Source of the DNA: Candolleomyces eurysporus
Taxonomy: Eukaryota > Basidiomycota > Agaricomycetes > Agaricales > Psathyrellaceae
Reading direction: 5' to 3'
DNA: 64,000 bases
NCBI GenBank assembly: GCA_027579435.1
Contig: JANBPK010000849.1
Span: 62,001-126,000 of the forward strand
A program made the translations under genes and the position numbers. Under the pieces are notes generated by a model. It made no database searches. It saw nothing but the letters and a program-made list of their open reading frames with translations, and had not been told where the DNA came from. This document shows positions 38,501-50,022 of the stretch, in pieces. The stretch's first letter is position 1; the number at the start of each line of letters is the position of its first letter.

Positions 38501-39729
38501 CTCCTTCAAAACCTTCCAGGCTCAGGACCTATTGTTGTTATCAATGTGGAAAAGGCCAGGTGTGATGCCATTGCACTGCTTGCTGGATTGGATGAGCCTT
38601 TACACATCCAACTACCCAATTTCTCTCAAGAGAAAGCCGATGCATATCAGCGGGACCTGTTTACTCGTTTGGAACAGTATGAACTGCGTATGGGAGAATT
38701 CCAGCTGGAACTGGAAAACACATTATCCAAGAGAGCCATGAGACCTGCAGTAACCAAGGGATCAAGCCATAAAGATGCTGTACGCGACATTCTGGAAGGC
38801 CTGTGGGAAGACTTAGTGAAGCCAATATTGGAAGCACTAGCATTCTCAGTAAGTGAGTTCTATTTGATATTGTGTTTCCATTCTGATTTCCATTCCAGAA
38901 ATTTGAACCATCACCATTCCAAAGAGAGCCACCAAGAATTTGGTGGTGTCTCACAGGACCTTTGGCTTTCCTTCCAATTCATGCTGCTGGGGTATATAAG
39001 GATAAAGACCCTGAAAGCATTATGGATTATGCTGTCTCATCATACACCCCAACCATTACTTCCCTTACCAACAGAGTCAAGAATGACTCAACCATTGATG
39101 GGAATGTCTCTGGATTGTTTCTGACCAGCCAACCAAATGCACCTGGTGTTTCTCCTATTCTTGGAACCACAAAAGAGGTCAGATTAGTCCATGAAGAAGC
39201 TATCAAACATGGAAGTAGAGTGTTGAATGTTGAAGGGAGTGCTGTTACAGTTGAGGAAGGTCTGAACTATATGGAGAAGTTTAGCAGCATCCACCTGGCA
39301 TGCCATGCATCCCAGAATCAAGAGAAGCCACTTGAAAGCCGATTTCTCTTCCATGATGGTCCTATGACACTATCCAAAATCATGCAGAAGGATCTCAAGA
39401 ATGCTGACCTTGCTTTTTTGTCAGCGTGTCAAACAAGTGCTGGGGAGCAAAAGCTATCTGAAGAAGCTGTTCATTTGGCTGCTGGGATGCTTGCAGCTGG
39501 ATATCGTCGAGTGGTGGCCACCATGTGGGCTATTGGGGACCGCCATGCACCTGAGGTTGCAAAGGACTTCTATGATTACCTTTTTGCTCACCAAGTGGGT
39601 GAAAGTGGTTTTGATGGATCTCAATCTGCTTATGCCCTCCATCATGCCATTCACAAGCTAAGACAAAGGCTCGATAACTCTGAGAAATCATTCCTTGCCT
39701 GGGTTCCTTATGTCCATTTTGGTTTGTAA
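35576..39729 (+). CDS. TPR-CHAT protein 3
   Basis: Probable exons: 35576-35589 (14 nt), 35644-35676, an exon ending at 35964, 36028-36146, 36205-36300, 36358-36420, 36486-38848 and 38899-39729. The splice into the third exon could not be placed in frame. The N-terminal conserved segment reads AELVILGPKNRPGG, then ARSEEGKDIGSLHLN, as in gene 1. Ten 45-residue TPR-like repeats follow; three N bases at 37118-37125 fall inside one repeat without shifting the frame. The linker is ADKALEWLEQGRCLVW. The CHAT domain has His in HLACHAS (codon 39304) and Cys in LSACQTS (codon 39427), so a protease core is intact. The last intron is 50 bp, in the same place as in genes 1 and 2. Confidence 0.87.
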
Positions 39730-41033
39730 TCTATACATTTTTACTGCCTTTTCTCATTCTTCATTCTTGATTTGGGTTTAGCTTAACCCACCTTTAGTTT
39801 GATTTTCTTGCTTCCAATCTTTGGACTTTATAATTTCAGTCTACTTTGATATATGCAGCCAGTTTGTCTTTGCTTCAATTTTGTCTTCCTATGCAATTCT
39901 CCTATCTACTTGACTAGCTTTAGAGAACACTGTTGTAGTTGTTCCAGACTTGAGTGCATTTACTCTTATTCATGCACAAGTCTCCTGTTCCTGATGCTAT
40001 ATGCTCTACAGCTATTTACAGCGATGTATGGTCATAATTTCTACTTTCTCAATGTCAATCTCTATTCCATTTTATCACTTCCCTGCTGCTGGTCACAAAA
40101 GCAAGTTATAAGCCCTAGCCTTAGCTGAATACCCCAAATTTATTGTTTTAAGAAGTCTTGGGTATCAGGTAATATTTTGGAGTCTGGCATATTCAGGTTG
40201 TTAGTGCTAAACACAGGTTTTATCTTTACTTGGTCAGAAATAACAAAATGAGAACAACCTGGGCTGTCCACAAGCTCTTCATATTTTGTGGTTTAATGGC
40301 AACAAAATCATATTCTGCTTGGAACTATTGTACATCTCTTGGAAGAATGGAGCAGCAGAGATTGCCTGACCTCCTAGACATTTGGCAAGTCCTTCGGCTT
40401 CATCCAACAGGCAGACGGCTCGGTGCAGATCATACTAGCGATGACATAATAGGGCCCAGAGAGGCCGGCATCTACCATCCATAGGACGGAGAAGAAAGGT
40501 CCCAGAGACGAATATTTGCTGTGCATCACTCTGCCTGCGAGGTGCGTGCTAGGTGGAGGGCGGATACATACCCGAGCTATCTGGCAGTTCCACGGAGTGG
40601 TATCGATATTTGGTAATTTTTTTTTCCAACTGCTTGATAAAACAGCTTATGAAACCACTTTCACAGTTCAGATAACTTTGGTGTTTAAGGCATTTGGCAC
40701 GTAAATCTGCAGGGAAGGGAGGCAGGGAGGGGGAAGGAGATGATGCAGGAAAGACAGTTGTTGTGAGCAAGAGCCTATGTAGATTTATATACAAACAGGC
40801 CAGAAATAAGGTCACAATTTCAGCTTTTGCGCCGAACCGTTCTCGCGGGCCCAGACTGCAAGGAGAGGAGGAAGGAGGAGAAAGAAGGCGATGGCCCGTC
40901 AAATGTCGCATACCGGCCCGCTCAATCACCGTCTGATCCGGCCAAATTTGGTTCCTCTCGACAAGCTCCAGGCCACTCTCACCTTGACGGCACCACTTCC
41001 TTCACCCAAGAAGCAAAGCCCGAGCGATACAAC
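39730..41033. other. Intergenic region before the UTP16-like gene
   Basis: No gene supported. The last about 100 bp (40940-41033) recur at 46760-46840, so this includes the copied 5' leader of the UTP16-like gene (ccttgacggcaccacttcct). Confidence 0.45.
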
Positions 41034-42088
41034 ATGCCTCGAAAACGCAGAGATCCCTCGCCTTCTTCTTCCTCATCAGACAATGAAGCACCTGAAGCTG
41101 TCACCCTTACCCAAAGCAAACAAAATATCCAGCAACGAGAACATGTCCTGCGGCAGGCCCGACTCAGTGTGAAGGAAAAGCAGAAGGAGAAGAATAGGGA
41201 GTTGGATAAGAAGCTGAAGGAGCGGGCCGAGGTGAATAGGAACGTGCAAGACAAGAGGAAGGGGGAAGGAAAGCGCACCAAGGGGAAGACGGCCAAGCGA
41301 AAGAAAGACGAGGAGGAAGAGGTTCTCGAGGATTTTCTGGATGACGGATTTGGCGAGGGCGTTGATTTTGGATCTGAGGACGAGGACGAAGATTATGGTG
41401 ACATTGATCCAGAGTTGGAGGCTAGGATGTTGAAGGCGATGCGTGATGCGGAGGAGGAGGACGGGAGCGAGGATAGTGAATTTGGCGACAAGGACGACGA
41501 GGGTACAGAAGACGGTCAAGGTGTTGATTCTGAAGATGGCGAAGAAGAAAGTGTGGAGGATGACGAGGAAGATGAGGACGACGAAAAAGGGCCACCCAAA
41601 ACGACTCACCTCCCCGACGAACTCTTCCAATCCGCCTTCCAACAAACCCAACCCCTCGTACCTCTAAAATCTAAGTTTAAAAAGAGCTCAATGGAACCTT
41701 CACGAAAAAGACGACAAACGAGAGAGCCAAAGGAACTCTCAGCAAGGTGAGCAACTGCGTCCCTACACGATGATCTCAGTTCCGACTAACTGCCCCAATT
41801 TGCCGTAGCTCCAAGAAAATCCGTCTCCTCCCCAATCCTTCGCTCCAACCAGCTCCCAATCCACCATCGACGATGCCTTCCAAGAAAGTCAACAAATTCC
41901 TCGATCGGTCCCTGGCCCTCAAAGGCCGAGCGTCGAAACCAAAATTAGGCTGGGAACGCAGACCAGGTGCGCACCCTCCTCGTTATGTTATCGGTGGCAG
42001 ACTGACGCAGTCGTTTTGTGTAGCGAACATCGGGCTTCTTAGATCGACCAACGGACCCGCTGCCCATTTCGTTCGTAATAACAGCTGA
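41034..42088 (+). CDS. UTP16/Bud21-like nucleolar protein
   Basis: Exons 41034-41746, 41809-41966 and 42024-42088 join in frame to 311 aa. The start MPRKRRDPSPSSSSSDNE is basic then serine-rich. A lysine-rich helical region (about residues 40-100) is followed by a long Asp/Glu tract (about 105-185). The conserved core is LPDELFQSAF, which resembles the Bud21/UTP16 family. The C-terminus is basic (KKVNKFLDRSLALKGR) and ends in HFVRNNS. In yeast Bud21/UTP16 is a component of the small-subunit processome in 18S rRNA maturation; the same role here is inferred. It is the only intact copy among six in the window. Alternative: another acidic nucleolar protein with the same short core. Confidence 0.7.
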
Positions 42089-43014
42089 AGCCTCTTCGCC
42101 TTCTGAGAGCTCAGCTGCCGTACCTGATTCCCTGTCGCTATGAGAACAAATATATCGAGGGATAATTCCTTCACTTCTCCATTGCACTTGGCTCTCTTAA
42201 TGACAGGCTCAGCCTTCACGCCGGTTTGGGTGAGTAGCATTTTTCTTTCGTCACGAGCACCTCCAGTTCCACATCTTCGTGCATAACTAGCTACTACTCA
42301 GCCGTAGGTCGGATTTCACGCTGCAGTATAGACCCTGCACTGACACATCACATTCAGAATATGTGCGCCTGAAAGTCTGCCAAGCGGGCGAGAACGACAT
42401 CGTTCGCAACGTCAGACTTGGAGGGGTCACCGGACCCTCGGATGGCCTCCGCTTGCTCTTTTCATCAAGACGTCACGTCCGAGCTCTCTATCAACGCGTT
42501 CTTGAGGCAGTCCCATTCTCTGCAGTCTACCGCAACTGTCCTGATTCCTCGAAAGTTACACAATTTTGGAGAGCCTATACGGCTCAGTGGAGAAGCTACC
42601 GACCTTCAGAACAGTGAAGCTTGTTCACTGTTTGCGATACAGCCTTGTGATCAAGCGACATCAAGCAGGGCCTCCATCTTCCCAACATCCATCCTTTGAA
42701 CCCGGCGAGGTCCTTGCGAATCAGATTCGCTATTCCAGCGCGCCTCTTATTGCTAAATATTCGAGGACGGACCCAATGTCAGCAGGAACTTGAAGACACC
42801 TAGAATTAGATTAGTAGTTGACAGACACCATACTATCTGTAACGAAACGCCTCAAGGACTCGCATATGTATCTGTCGTCAATGATGTAGTAACGCGCATG
42901 GTACAGATAACGAAATGTTTGGGTATGTAAAACGGTCCCATGTCCCATGTATGTAAGACACCTGTTCTGACTCGATCGTTCAATTGCAACGACTTGACTT
43001 CCCTCCACTTCCAA
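42089..43014. other. Intergenic region between convergent genes
   Basis: The UTP16-like gene and the AAA ATPase gene end toward each other here. Short frames at 42360-42790 have no recognisable motif. Nothing else seen. Confidence 0.45.
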
Positions 43015-46000
43015 TCACTTCTCGTTAGCACCAGGAGCTGGCGCGGTGGTAACCGTCGGTTCATCTCCATTAGCACCATCCTTGGCCCACCCATTCCAAT
43101 AACTGTTCGTCCCTGCACCATCTTTAGCCCACCGATTCCAATGACCGTTTGTCCCAACGCCATCCTGAGCCCACCGATTCCAATGACCGCTCGTCCAATT
43201 ACCACCCTTAGCCCACCGATTCCAATAACTATTCATCCCTGCACCGAGTCCAGAATTTGACATTATCCCGTTGATATTTCTCCCAGTCGCCCTCGTTGTG
43301 TTCCCGTCGGTGGAGTACTTCTCATGCCATTGGTACAGTTCGTCTCCCCATGTATTCCCGGAAGTAGATCGAGAGATCTCGTTGCGAGCTTGAGCAATGT
43401 TCGCGGGCGTTATTGTATACAGAGGAAGCTCGGAGGAAGGTTGGCCGTCCTGGTAATTCTTGTCTTTCCCGTTGGCTTTCTCTTCATTTGCACCGCCAGA
43501 CCTTGTCTCGTTCGAGGTAGCATGGGATTTCTCTCCCTGAGCCGAAGAGTCGTTTGTGGAGAAAGATGCGTTGGTTGAAGTTGTGGTTTCGGCCGCGGGC
43601 TTCGAGTCAAAGTTCCTCCAGTCAGACCCGATAGCTTCTTTCACGGAGGATAGAGCAGCAGCGACGCAGAGATCTAAACGAGTCACCGTATATAGGTCGT
43701 CAGTAACACGAGGATATCTGTGGGTTCGACACACTGACTCTTCAAATCGGACCCCGAGAAACCGTCCGTCTGAGCTGCAATTTTGCCGAGATCGATGTCC
43801 TCATGCAGCGTCTCAGCTTTCAGATATGATTCCAGAATGGCTGTACAACATCATAAGTCAGGTCTATCAACAGGAAGGAGGTACGCACCTTTACGCGTGG
43901 GGAGATTTGGCATGTCGACGAGAATGCGTCGAGGCATGCGTCGGAGGATGGCAAGGTCCAAATCGAAAGGCTATCCCGAGTACAAAATGAGTGATACAGG
44001 AAGGTCTGAGAGAACAATATGGAGGTGACGCACCCTGTTCGTCGCGCCGACGACAATAACGTTACCCTTCTTTGCAGATCGGAGACCATCCATTCCCTAG
44101 ACATGAAACGTCAGAAAATTGACGAATGAAATGGAGAGGCAAGTTAGTAATTAACCTGCATGAACTCAGTGAGCTGCAAGAGAAGCTCAGTTAGGCGTCA
44201 ACGTGGATATGCGCGCATAAACTCACGACATTACGCTCCCAAGTCCTCGTGTCGGATTTGCGGCTGCTGAACAACGAATCGACTTCGTCAATGAAAATAA
44301 TACACGGGGCAAGCTTATGCGCGAGCTCCTAAGAAAAGAAAACCATTAGCTCTGATCCAAACGAACCTCGTGAAGCTAGAGCTGTTCTCACGAAGACCGC
44401 AGTAACACTTTTCTCCGACTCTCCAACAAACTTGTGATTGATATCGCTTGGCCGGATATGCAACATCTTCGCCCGACTTGACTTCGCCAATGCCCGACAA
44501 AGCATGGTCTTCCCTGTTCCCGGTGGCCCATATAGCAGAATTCCACCGATGGCTTCCTTCCCTAGGACACCGCTGCTGAAGTACTGTGGGTAGAGCAGCG
44601 GAAGGGTCACGATGGTCTTGAGGGAATCGATAATGGCATCATCCACGAGCACATCGGTGAAGGTAGTCGAAATTTCGTCTGGAAGAATACCGAAAGAAGT
44701 CAATTCATTGTCGAAAAAACAGAGGAATTAAAAGATGCACACCTGTGTCGATGATACAACTCAAGAAATTTCGAGCTGTGCCCTTCACGTCATCGTAGGT
44801 ATTCTTGGGTGGTTTCTTCTCGGTTCCTTCCTTCTTTCCATTATTGCTGAATCCATTGGACTCCAAACTATCGTCCCCTTGTTTCTCCGTAGGATCATTA
44901 CCTTTCTCCCACTCGGATCGCTCCCTCTTCTCACGTTTGAAGATCTTGTAAGCCTGAGAAACAAAATCGACGAGCTTCGGCGGCGATGAAGGGTTATCGG
45001 AAGATTCAGAATCCGCGAGAGAAGTCGGAACAGCGCATGCGTCTGTGACCAGACCCATCATAATCGTCACAATGGAGTTGGCGTGATCCACTTCCAACAA
45101 AGTATTGGATTGGCCTTCGAGGACGCTGGAATAGCGAAGACGTCAGCCGCTAAATGCGGGTGATGAGATTAAGCTCAGATTCACCTATCGAACGAGCCTT
45201 CACCCCAGTCATCCTCAATTAGATATCCTTCCCTTTCCAAACACGCCTTCAATAGCAACTGATTCACCCTCCTAATTTTCTTAGCTCTCGATGCCTTCTG
45301 CCACTCCTCATCGCTCACGCCAGACTTCACGTTCGCTGCAAAGACCGAAATGCTGAGCTTCTCGATGGCCAATTCGTCGACCTTCTTGCCCCAACCGGCA
45401 TTGAACGGAACTGGCCTAAGGGTGATTGGAAGTGAGGGCGCGGGCCCAATCGGCATTGGATGGAGTGGAACTGAGGGTGGTGGCAAAGGAGGACCTGGGC
45501 CACTATTGGTCGAAAAAGGGCCATTCACCTTTACGGTCGGGCGAATGGCCAGGCGCGTACGAGCATGGGTGAAAAGAGAGTTGAGGAAGAGCCAGTTCTC
45601 CCGAGTAAACGGGGGGATATTGTTAATTTTGAGAAACCCGGAGTCGTTTGTGGAGCCAAAAACCAGGATTGTGGCCGGTCGGAAGGAGGCTTCTAGCCGA
45701 GATTCATGGAGGGACTCGAGGATGAGTGCTATAAGGGGTTTGGCAACATCGAGGATGTACTGGAAATCACGAAAATAGATGATACGTCGTGCTGGTAGCT
45801 GGGAGTCCTGGTCAGGGCACTCTGTGGAGGGAGTAGGAAGACGACGCAAGGCATTTATGAACGCCCGGGACCTTTCAGAAAGAGGTGCTTTGGCATTTTC
45901 AGATTTGGCCTCCTGAACTATTTTAGACTCGGGGTTAGTGAGGCTACTACGAGCCAAGGTCCCTTTAATATCGCTCGGGAGACTCGGAGGTCCTGCAAGC

Positions 46001-46469
46001 GCTGGAGCGTAGATTTCATCAAGCACTTTGCCCTCTTAGTATGAGAAGATGGTTAGTACTTCAAGAACGCGAGCGTTGGAAGTGCCATACCTTTTCCAAT
46101 TGAGCCCAATTTTCCAGCAGCCAACTCTAGGGCATCGAGGACAAGAACGTCAGCGCCTTGCTTATTAGCCACATGCCTGACCGCCGCATCAATGATGTGA
46201 GTGCCTTCTATGGTCGGGCAAGAGAGGACGAGGCATCTCTCAGACGGAACGTCGGAGACAGACACAGAAGCGGAGCGAGGCTTTTCGGCCTTCGAGAACG
46301 CGAGAGCTACCAGTGAACTCAATTTTGACTGTACGGATCCCGTGAATCGAAAGACAGGCGGCGTCCCTTCGCTATCTTCCGATGGTCCCATCGCGATCGG
46401 GTTTTCTCCAGCTGTTGTAGGTTGCTCTGGGGCCCAGAGAAAATGGTTGATGAAGCTTGGCGGAACCAT
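43015..46469 (-). CDS. Msp1/ATAD1-like AAA+ ATPase with Trp-rich repeat tail
   Basis: Ten exons join in frame (46469-46091, 46034-45185, 45125-44743, 44678-44392, 44328-44227, 44173-44156, 44096-44034, 43970-43889, 43840-43739, 43673-43015) to at least 974 aa. The N-terminal half is poorly characterised. The AAA domain shows Walker A GPPGTGKT, Walker B IIFIDEVDSLF, sensor VGATNR and the arginine-finger region AILRRMPRR, then GFSGSDL in the lid. The AILRRMP motif points to the Msp1/ATAD1 clade, which extracts mislocalised membrane proteins, often at mitochondria. Exon 6 is only 18 nt (LTEFMQ). The C-terminus carries four 14-residue WNRWAKDG-type repeats. The true start may lie upstream: the frame is open back to 46500, where a TAA occurs, and another frame there begins with a mitochondrial-presequence-like MRYKSPFRRLSKLLRAT. 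Confidence 0.85.
43060..43227 (-). repeat. Four 42-bp tandem repeats encoding WNRW units
   Basis: 168 bp make exactly four 14-residue units: YWNRWAKGGNWTSG, HWNRWAQDGVGTNG, HWNRWAKDGAGTNS, YWNGWAKDGANGDE. It is an in-frame coding minisatellite in the last exon of the AAA ATPase gene. Confidence 0.9.
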
Positions 46470-46619
46470 GGATGAAATAGCATCGAAAAGATGCTGTTAA
46501 GAGAAGAGGTGGCCCTGAGAAGTTTCGAGAGTCTTCGAAACGGGCTTTTGTATCGCATCCTGGATCAGTACAGTTTTCGTCTGAATTGAGCCGTTCTTGT
46601 CACATTCCACCTTGAGATC

Positions 46620-46930
46620 CCGCACGGCGATGCTATACCCAATGTGACCCATAGCCACAATGCTCGTGGCTCGGAAACGGGCATGACGGTGAAGAGCGCT
46701 GAGAGAAGGGGGACCAGCGCTGTCAGAAATCCTCCCGGCCCGTCATATCACCCTGATCAGACTACATTTTACATTGGTCATTCCCACAGGCTCTCTCATC
46801 TTGACGGCACCACTCCCTTCACACATAGGCGCCCGACCGATACAATGGCTCTAAAATCTCGAGATCACTCGCAATCATTCCCCTCGTCTGCCAAAAAGGC
46901 TCCCGAAACCGTCTCCCTCCCGAAGTGAAC
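46620..46930 (+). pseudogene. UTP16-like 5' fragment (e)
   Basis: The leader (tcttgacggcaccactccct) and first codons match the intact gene. The frame from ATG 46843 reads MALKSRDHSQSFPSSAKKAP..TVSLPK and then stops; the intact gene reads MPRKRRDPSPSSSSSDNEAPEAVTL. Only the leader and about 28 codons remain. It overlaps the 5' side of the AAA ATPase gene on the other strand. Confidence 0.65.
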
Positions 46931-47169
46931 AGCAGTTCCAGGGAACGAGGCCAGCCGGCGCTACCCACAATTCAGTGTGCTGTTCATGTATCTTGGATGC
47001 TCGAACTTGAAGATCATTTGCTCGCGTTTTCAACGTCTCTTTCCTTGACCAGAAATGTCTACGAGGGCTACCTTCAGCCTGAGTCTTGATCTCTAGTCTA
47101 GCTAAGGGGAGCAGTCCCTTTCGTATCGCGACACATCTTAACTGACAGTTGACTAGCCTCTCGATTGAG

Positions 47170-47900
47170 GGTCTCTAGGATCTGAGCACGACTAATCCCA
47201 ACACTGTTAGCCCTATGCTCTCCCAACAGGCCTCCAGGAAACGCTATTTCTCAATCTAGTAGTGCAACTTGGCGGTGGCACCAAAACAGGTCGGAAACCA
47301 ATGCATTTCACCTCCTTGGAGACACCACCGGTACCGGAGACATCACCTCCCTTCAACGGATTGCAAGACTCCTCATCATCAGACGGGCCCCTCCTAATCC
47401 CCGGAATCATCCTAAACGACTCTGGATGAATCCCTTGCTGTTGGATGCCAGATATACACCCAAGTATGGACCTCGCATAGGGGCAGTCAAGGCGACCTTG
47501 TAGGTTTTGTACGGCAGGCGTGCATGCCGTGCTGGATAGATGCAACGTTACAACAGCTTCGGTTCCTCATGGGAGTTTTTGTTCCAGTTCGGGAGGAGGC
47601 TAGGCTTCCAAACACCCACATTCTGTTGCGGACCCAAGCAAAACGAAGGAAGCAATATCGTAGGGCCTCAGGGGTGGAAGTTTACATTGCCCGTAATATT
47701 TGAGGCAGACTTTTTCGACACCCAAAGGTCAGTCCTGATAAAGGATTTCAGATTCGAGGCGCTGCGGATGGTTGGAGCGTTAGTAGGAATCGGAGATATC
47801 TGGGCGCTCTCACCTGGAACGGTACGGCGGATATTGTTGGAGAATGTTGGTTTTGGGTTTCATGTAAAAACGGAAGAGCAGAACTCTTTAATGTCGTGCG
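47170..47900 (+). pseudogene. FG-GAP remnant (e)
   Basis: Near 47260-47345 the DNA aggtggcaccaaaacaggtc and the frame LLGDTTGTGDITSL recall GGTKTG and FLGDTTGNGLLDII. At 47740 KDFRFEA parallels KDFGYEA. All frames are interrupted. Confidence 0.5.
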
Positions 47901-47929
47901 GTTAGCGCTCTACCCTCTTTCCCATCGTA

Positions 47930-48560
47930 GAGCCTCAGCGCTGGAGAACACAACAACCTCCAACATGCATCGGCCCCTTGGCTTTCATCATCCTCCTAAC
48001 ACGACCTTAAACCCTGGAGACCGTTATGAGCGCGAAGGTTATGCGTCAGGTCCGACTCTAGCGCAAAGAGGAAGAGGAACAGAACAAAGGCAGCGTCCGA
48101 AGCCGCAGAAGAATAAAGGGAAGGCGAGAAAATAAAGCAAGAGAATATCGAAGGTCTCCTGTCCGTCGAGTTTAGTGAAGGTGTGGACTCTGGAGATGGG
48201 GTTGGACGGCGCAGACTCGGGATCTGGGTTGTAAACTAGCGATGTAGGGTAAAGAGCAAGAGCTCCTCGGCAGGAACGAGCTGAACCATGGCGAGGATAC
48301 TGAAAGGTTTACTTCCGATGGAGTGAAGAGGATGTATGATCTGATGAAAGCGAAGGGGACGAAGAAGGGGACGACGAGGAATCAGAAATTCGTCTCAAAT
48401 CGTTTCAACGCCAGAAAAACCCAAGTTCCAAGCCGCCAGTTCCATCGATTTGCCCCTTCAAGACTGCCGTCAAAGCCGACGTTAAAGGGGTCTTCCGAAA
48501 CGACAACAATCGAAACAGCTCAAGGAAGTCTTGACAATAAGGTGTGTAACACGTTTCGTT
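47930..48560 (+). pseudogene. UTP16-like remnant (f)
   Basis: It begins with the same bridging sequence that follows FG-GAP remnant c (cgctggagaac..catcgtcctcc-type stretch), followed by lysine- and acid-coding fragments. The frame is lost. Assigned mainly by position and weak DNA similarity. Confidence 0.4.
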
Positions 48561-48719
48561 GGCAAGTCGTTCCAACCGACCTCGGTTCGGATTTAAATGG
48601 CTCTCGATTTTCTCTCCAACTTCTAGCGCTAAGTTGCCTTCACTTTCTATCTGCTTATTCGCATTGCTCGGCAGACGCCTGCTCCTCAGGGTCAATTCTG
48701 GCTGGCTGTGGCTCGAGGC

Positions 48720-49090
48720 ATATATCACTATACTATTCGGTAGATTCTTGAACACTTTCGTTAGTGAATTGATGCTCTTATCAGTAACTGAATAACCACT
48801 CATCAGACCTGTCTTGCCATAGAGATCGCACTGCCATTCGTCCGAATTCCGATGCTATCAGATAGGCGCCTATGACACGCTGCGCTGCGCCTTGCAACGA
48901 GGCATTCCGGGACGTTCCAGAAGCTCCAAAAACAGCTTCATTTCACTAATGTGACGTGCGACTGTCCGGAGTGAGTGGGAGCCTCACAAACACCGTGCGC
49001 AGCGGTCAATGCAGCTAGATACCAGACTCGTATAGTACGACCCCCGTATGAACGTGGTACCACCGCGATTGTCGGGTCCGTCGTTTGATG
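48720..49090 (+). promoter_or_regulatory. Orphan distal promoter module of the TPR-CHAT type
   Basis: It aligns with 24370-24780 and 34925-35340: ttcggtagattcttgaacac, gatgctatcagataggcgcc, then a gagcctcacaaacac stretch. The proximal part (tttgtcccgaaatg, TATA) and the TPR-CHAT gene are missing. The match ends near 49090. Confidence 0.6.
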
Positions 49091-49371
49091 CCGCTGCTGC
49101 TATCTATTCATTTCTCATTTCGTCTTCAATTCGTCCCTGTATTCCCTCTGTCGCTTACATACTGTGTGTTATTGTAAGCTAGATTCTTACCTATCTTCCG
49201 GGAACGACCAGCGAGATTATCTCGATGGACAAAGTAGACATTGATTTTCAAAGCAACAGTCCGAGTATTAACAGGAGCAGTACTTGACAATTTACATCAA
49301 TAGGCACACCACCCCATAATACCAAAACGACTACTATGACTACATTCAAAGTCACGTCTGTAGTTCAGCAA
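49091..49371. other. Intergenic, junction sequence
   Basis: No gene seen; it follows the breakpoint of the copied module. Confidence 0.4.
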
Positions 49372-50022
49372 TCAGGGCTTCGAGATCGCCACGGTACCAC
49401 GTTTGAGCTGAGTTTTGTATCTCTTCCCAGGCGTACTACGAAGACTTCGTGAGACAATTCCAAGAGAGTTGTCCGGTGCAGCAGCGCGGTTGCGCTTGGC
49501 CGCTGGTGCTTCATCTGGTAACTCCTCAGGTCCTATCTTCAAGGAGCTTCGAGCAGATTCGTGCCCAAGAGCGGACAAGGTCTTCTTTTTCCCGGGGGCC
49601 GGTGTAGGGGAGTTTGGGTCAAGTGGCGGAGTGTGGATGGCTTTGCGTTCTTCGTTTTCCAATTCCGCAGCCGCAGCGTTGAAAAGACAGAGCACAGTGT
49701 TGTAATGGGTACTAATCTCAGCCACTATCTTGTTGATCTCTTTCACCCGACTCTGTAATCGCACAGTATCATGAATCTGTGTCTTTCGCTTGACTTGCTG
49801 GAATATAAAGTCTCGAAAGCCCAAGAGAACGTTGATGCATGCTTTGGGCCACCTTTCGCTGACTTCCATAGAAACCGTGGTCTGTGACAGGAAAGCATGT
49901 TTGAGTTGCCAAGCAATTTCAGCTGCGTTGCTTTCCCATTGTGAGATGTTCTGGTTTGTGTCGGTGACTTCTTCCCCGTCTTCATCGTACTGAAAGATGA
50001 TATGAGAGTATACCATCAGCAA
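49372..50022 (-). pseudogene. C-terminal fragment of a FunK1 protein kinase
   Basis: The frame (to its stop at 49372) reads ..SERWPKACINVLLGFRDFI.., matching ASRWPEACVNVLYGFRAFL in the intact FunK1 gene at 61372-63521. The basic, proline-rich tail (PAAKRNRAA) also has a counterpart (PAAKRTNRS). A likely splice acceptor (catctttcag) precedes YDEDGEEV near 50000. The kinase core, including the HRD region, is absent; AT-rich sequence lies upstream instead. It appears truncated. Confidence 0.65.

Noticed and set aside
41076..41651. 191-codon minus-strand hydrophobic frame opposite the UTP16-like gene
   Set aside because: Antisense of the Lys/Asp/Glu-rich coding region, which automatically reads as Leu/Val/Phe-rich; not a membrane protein.
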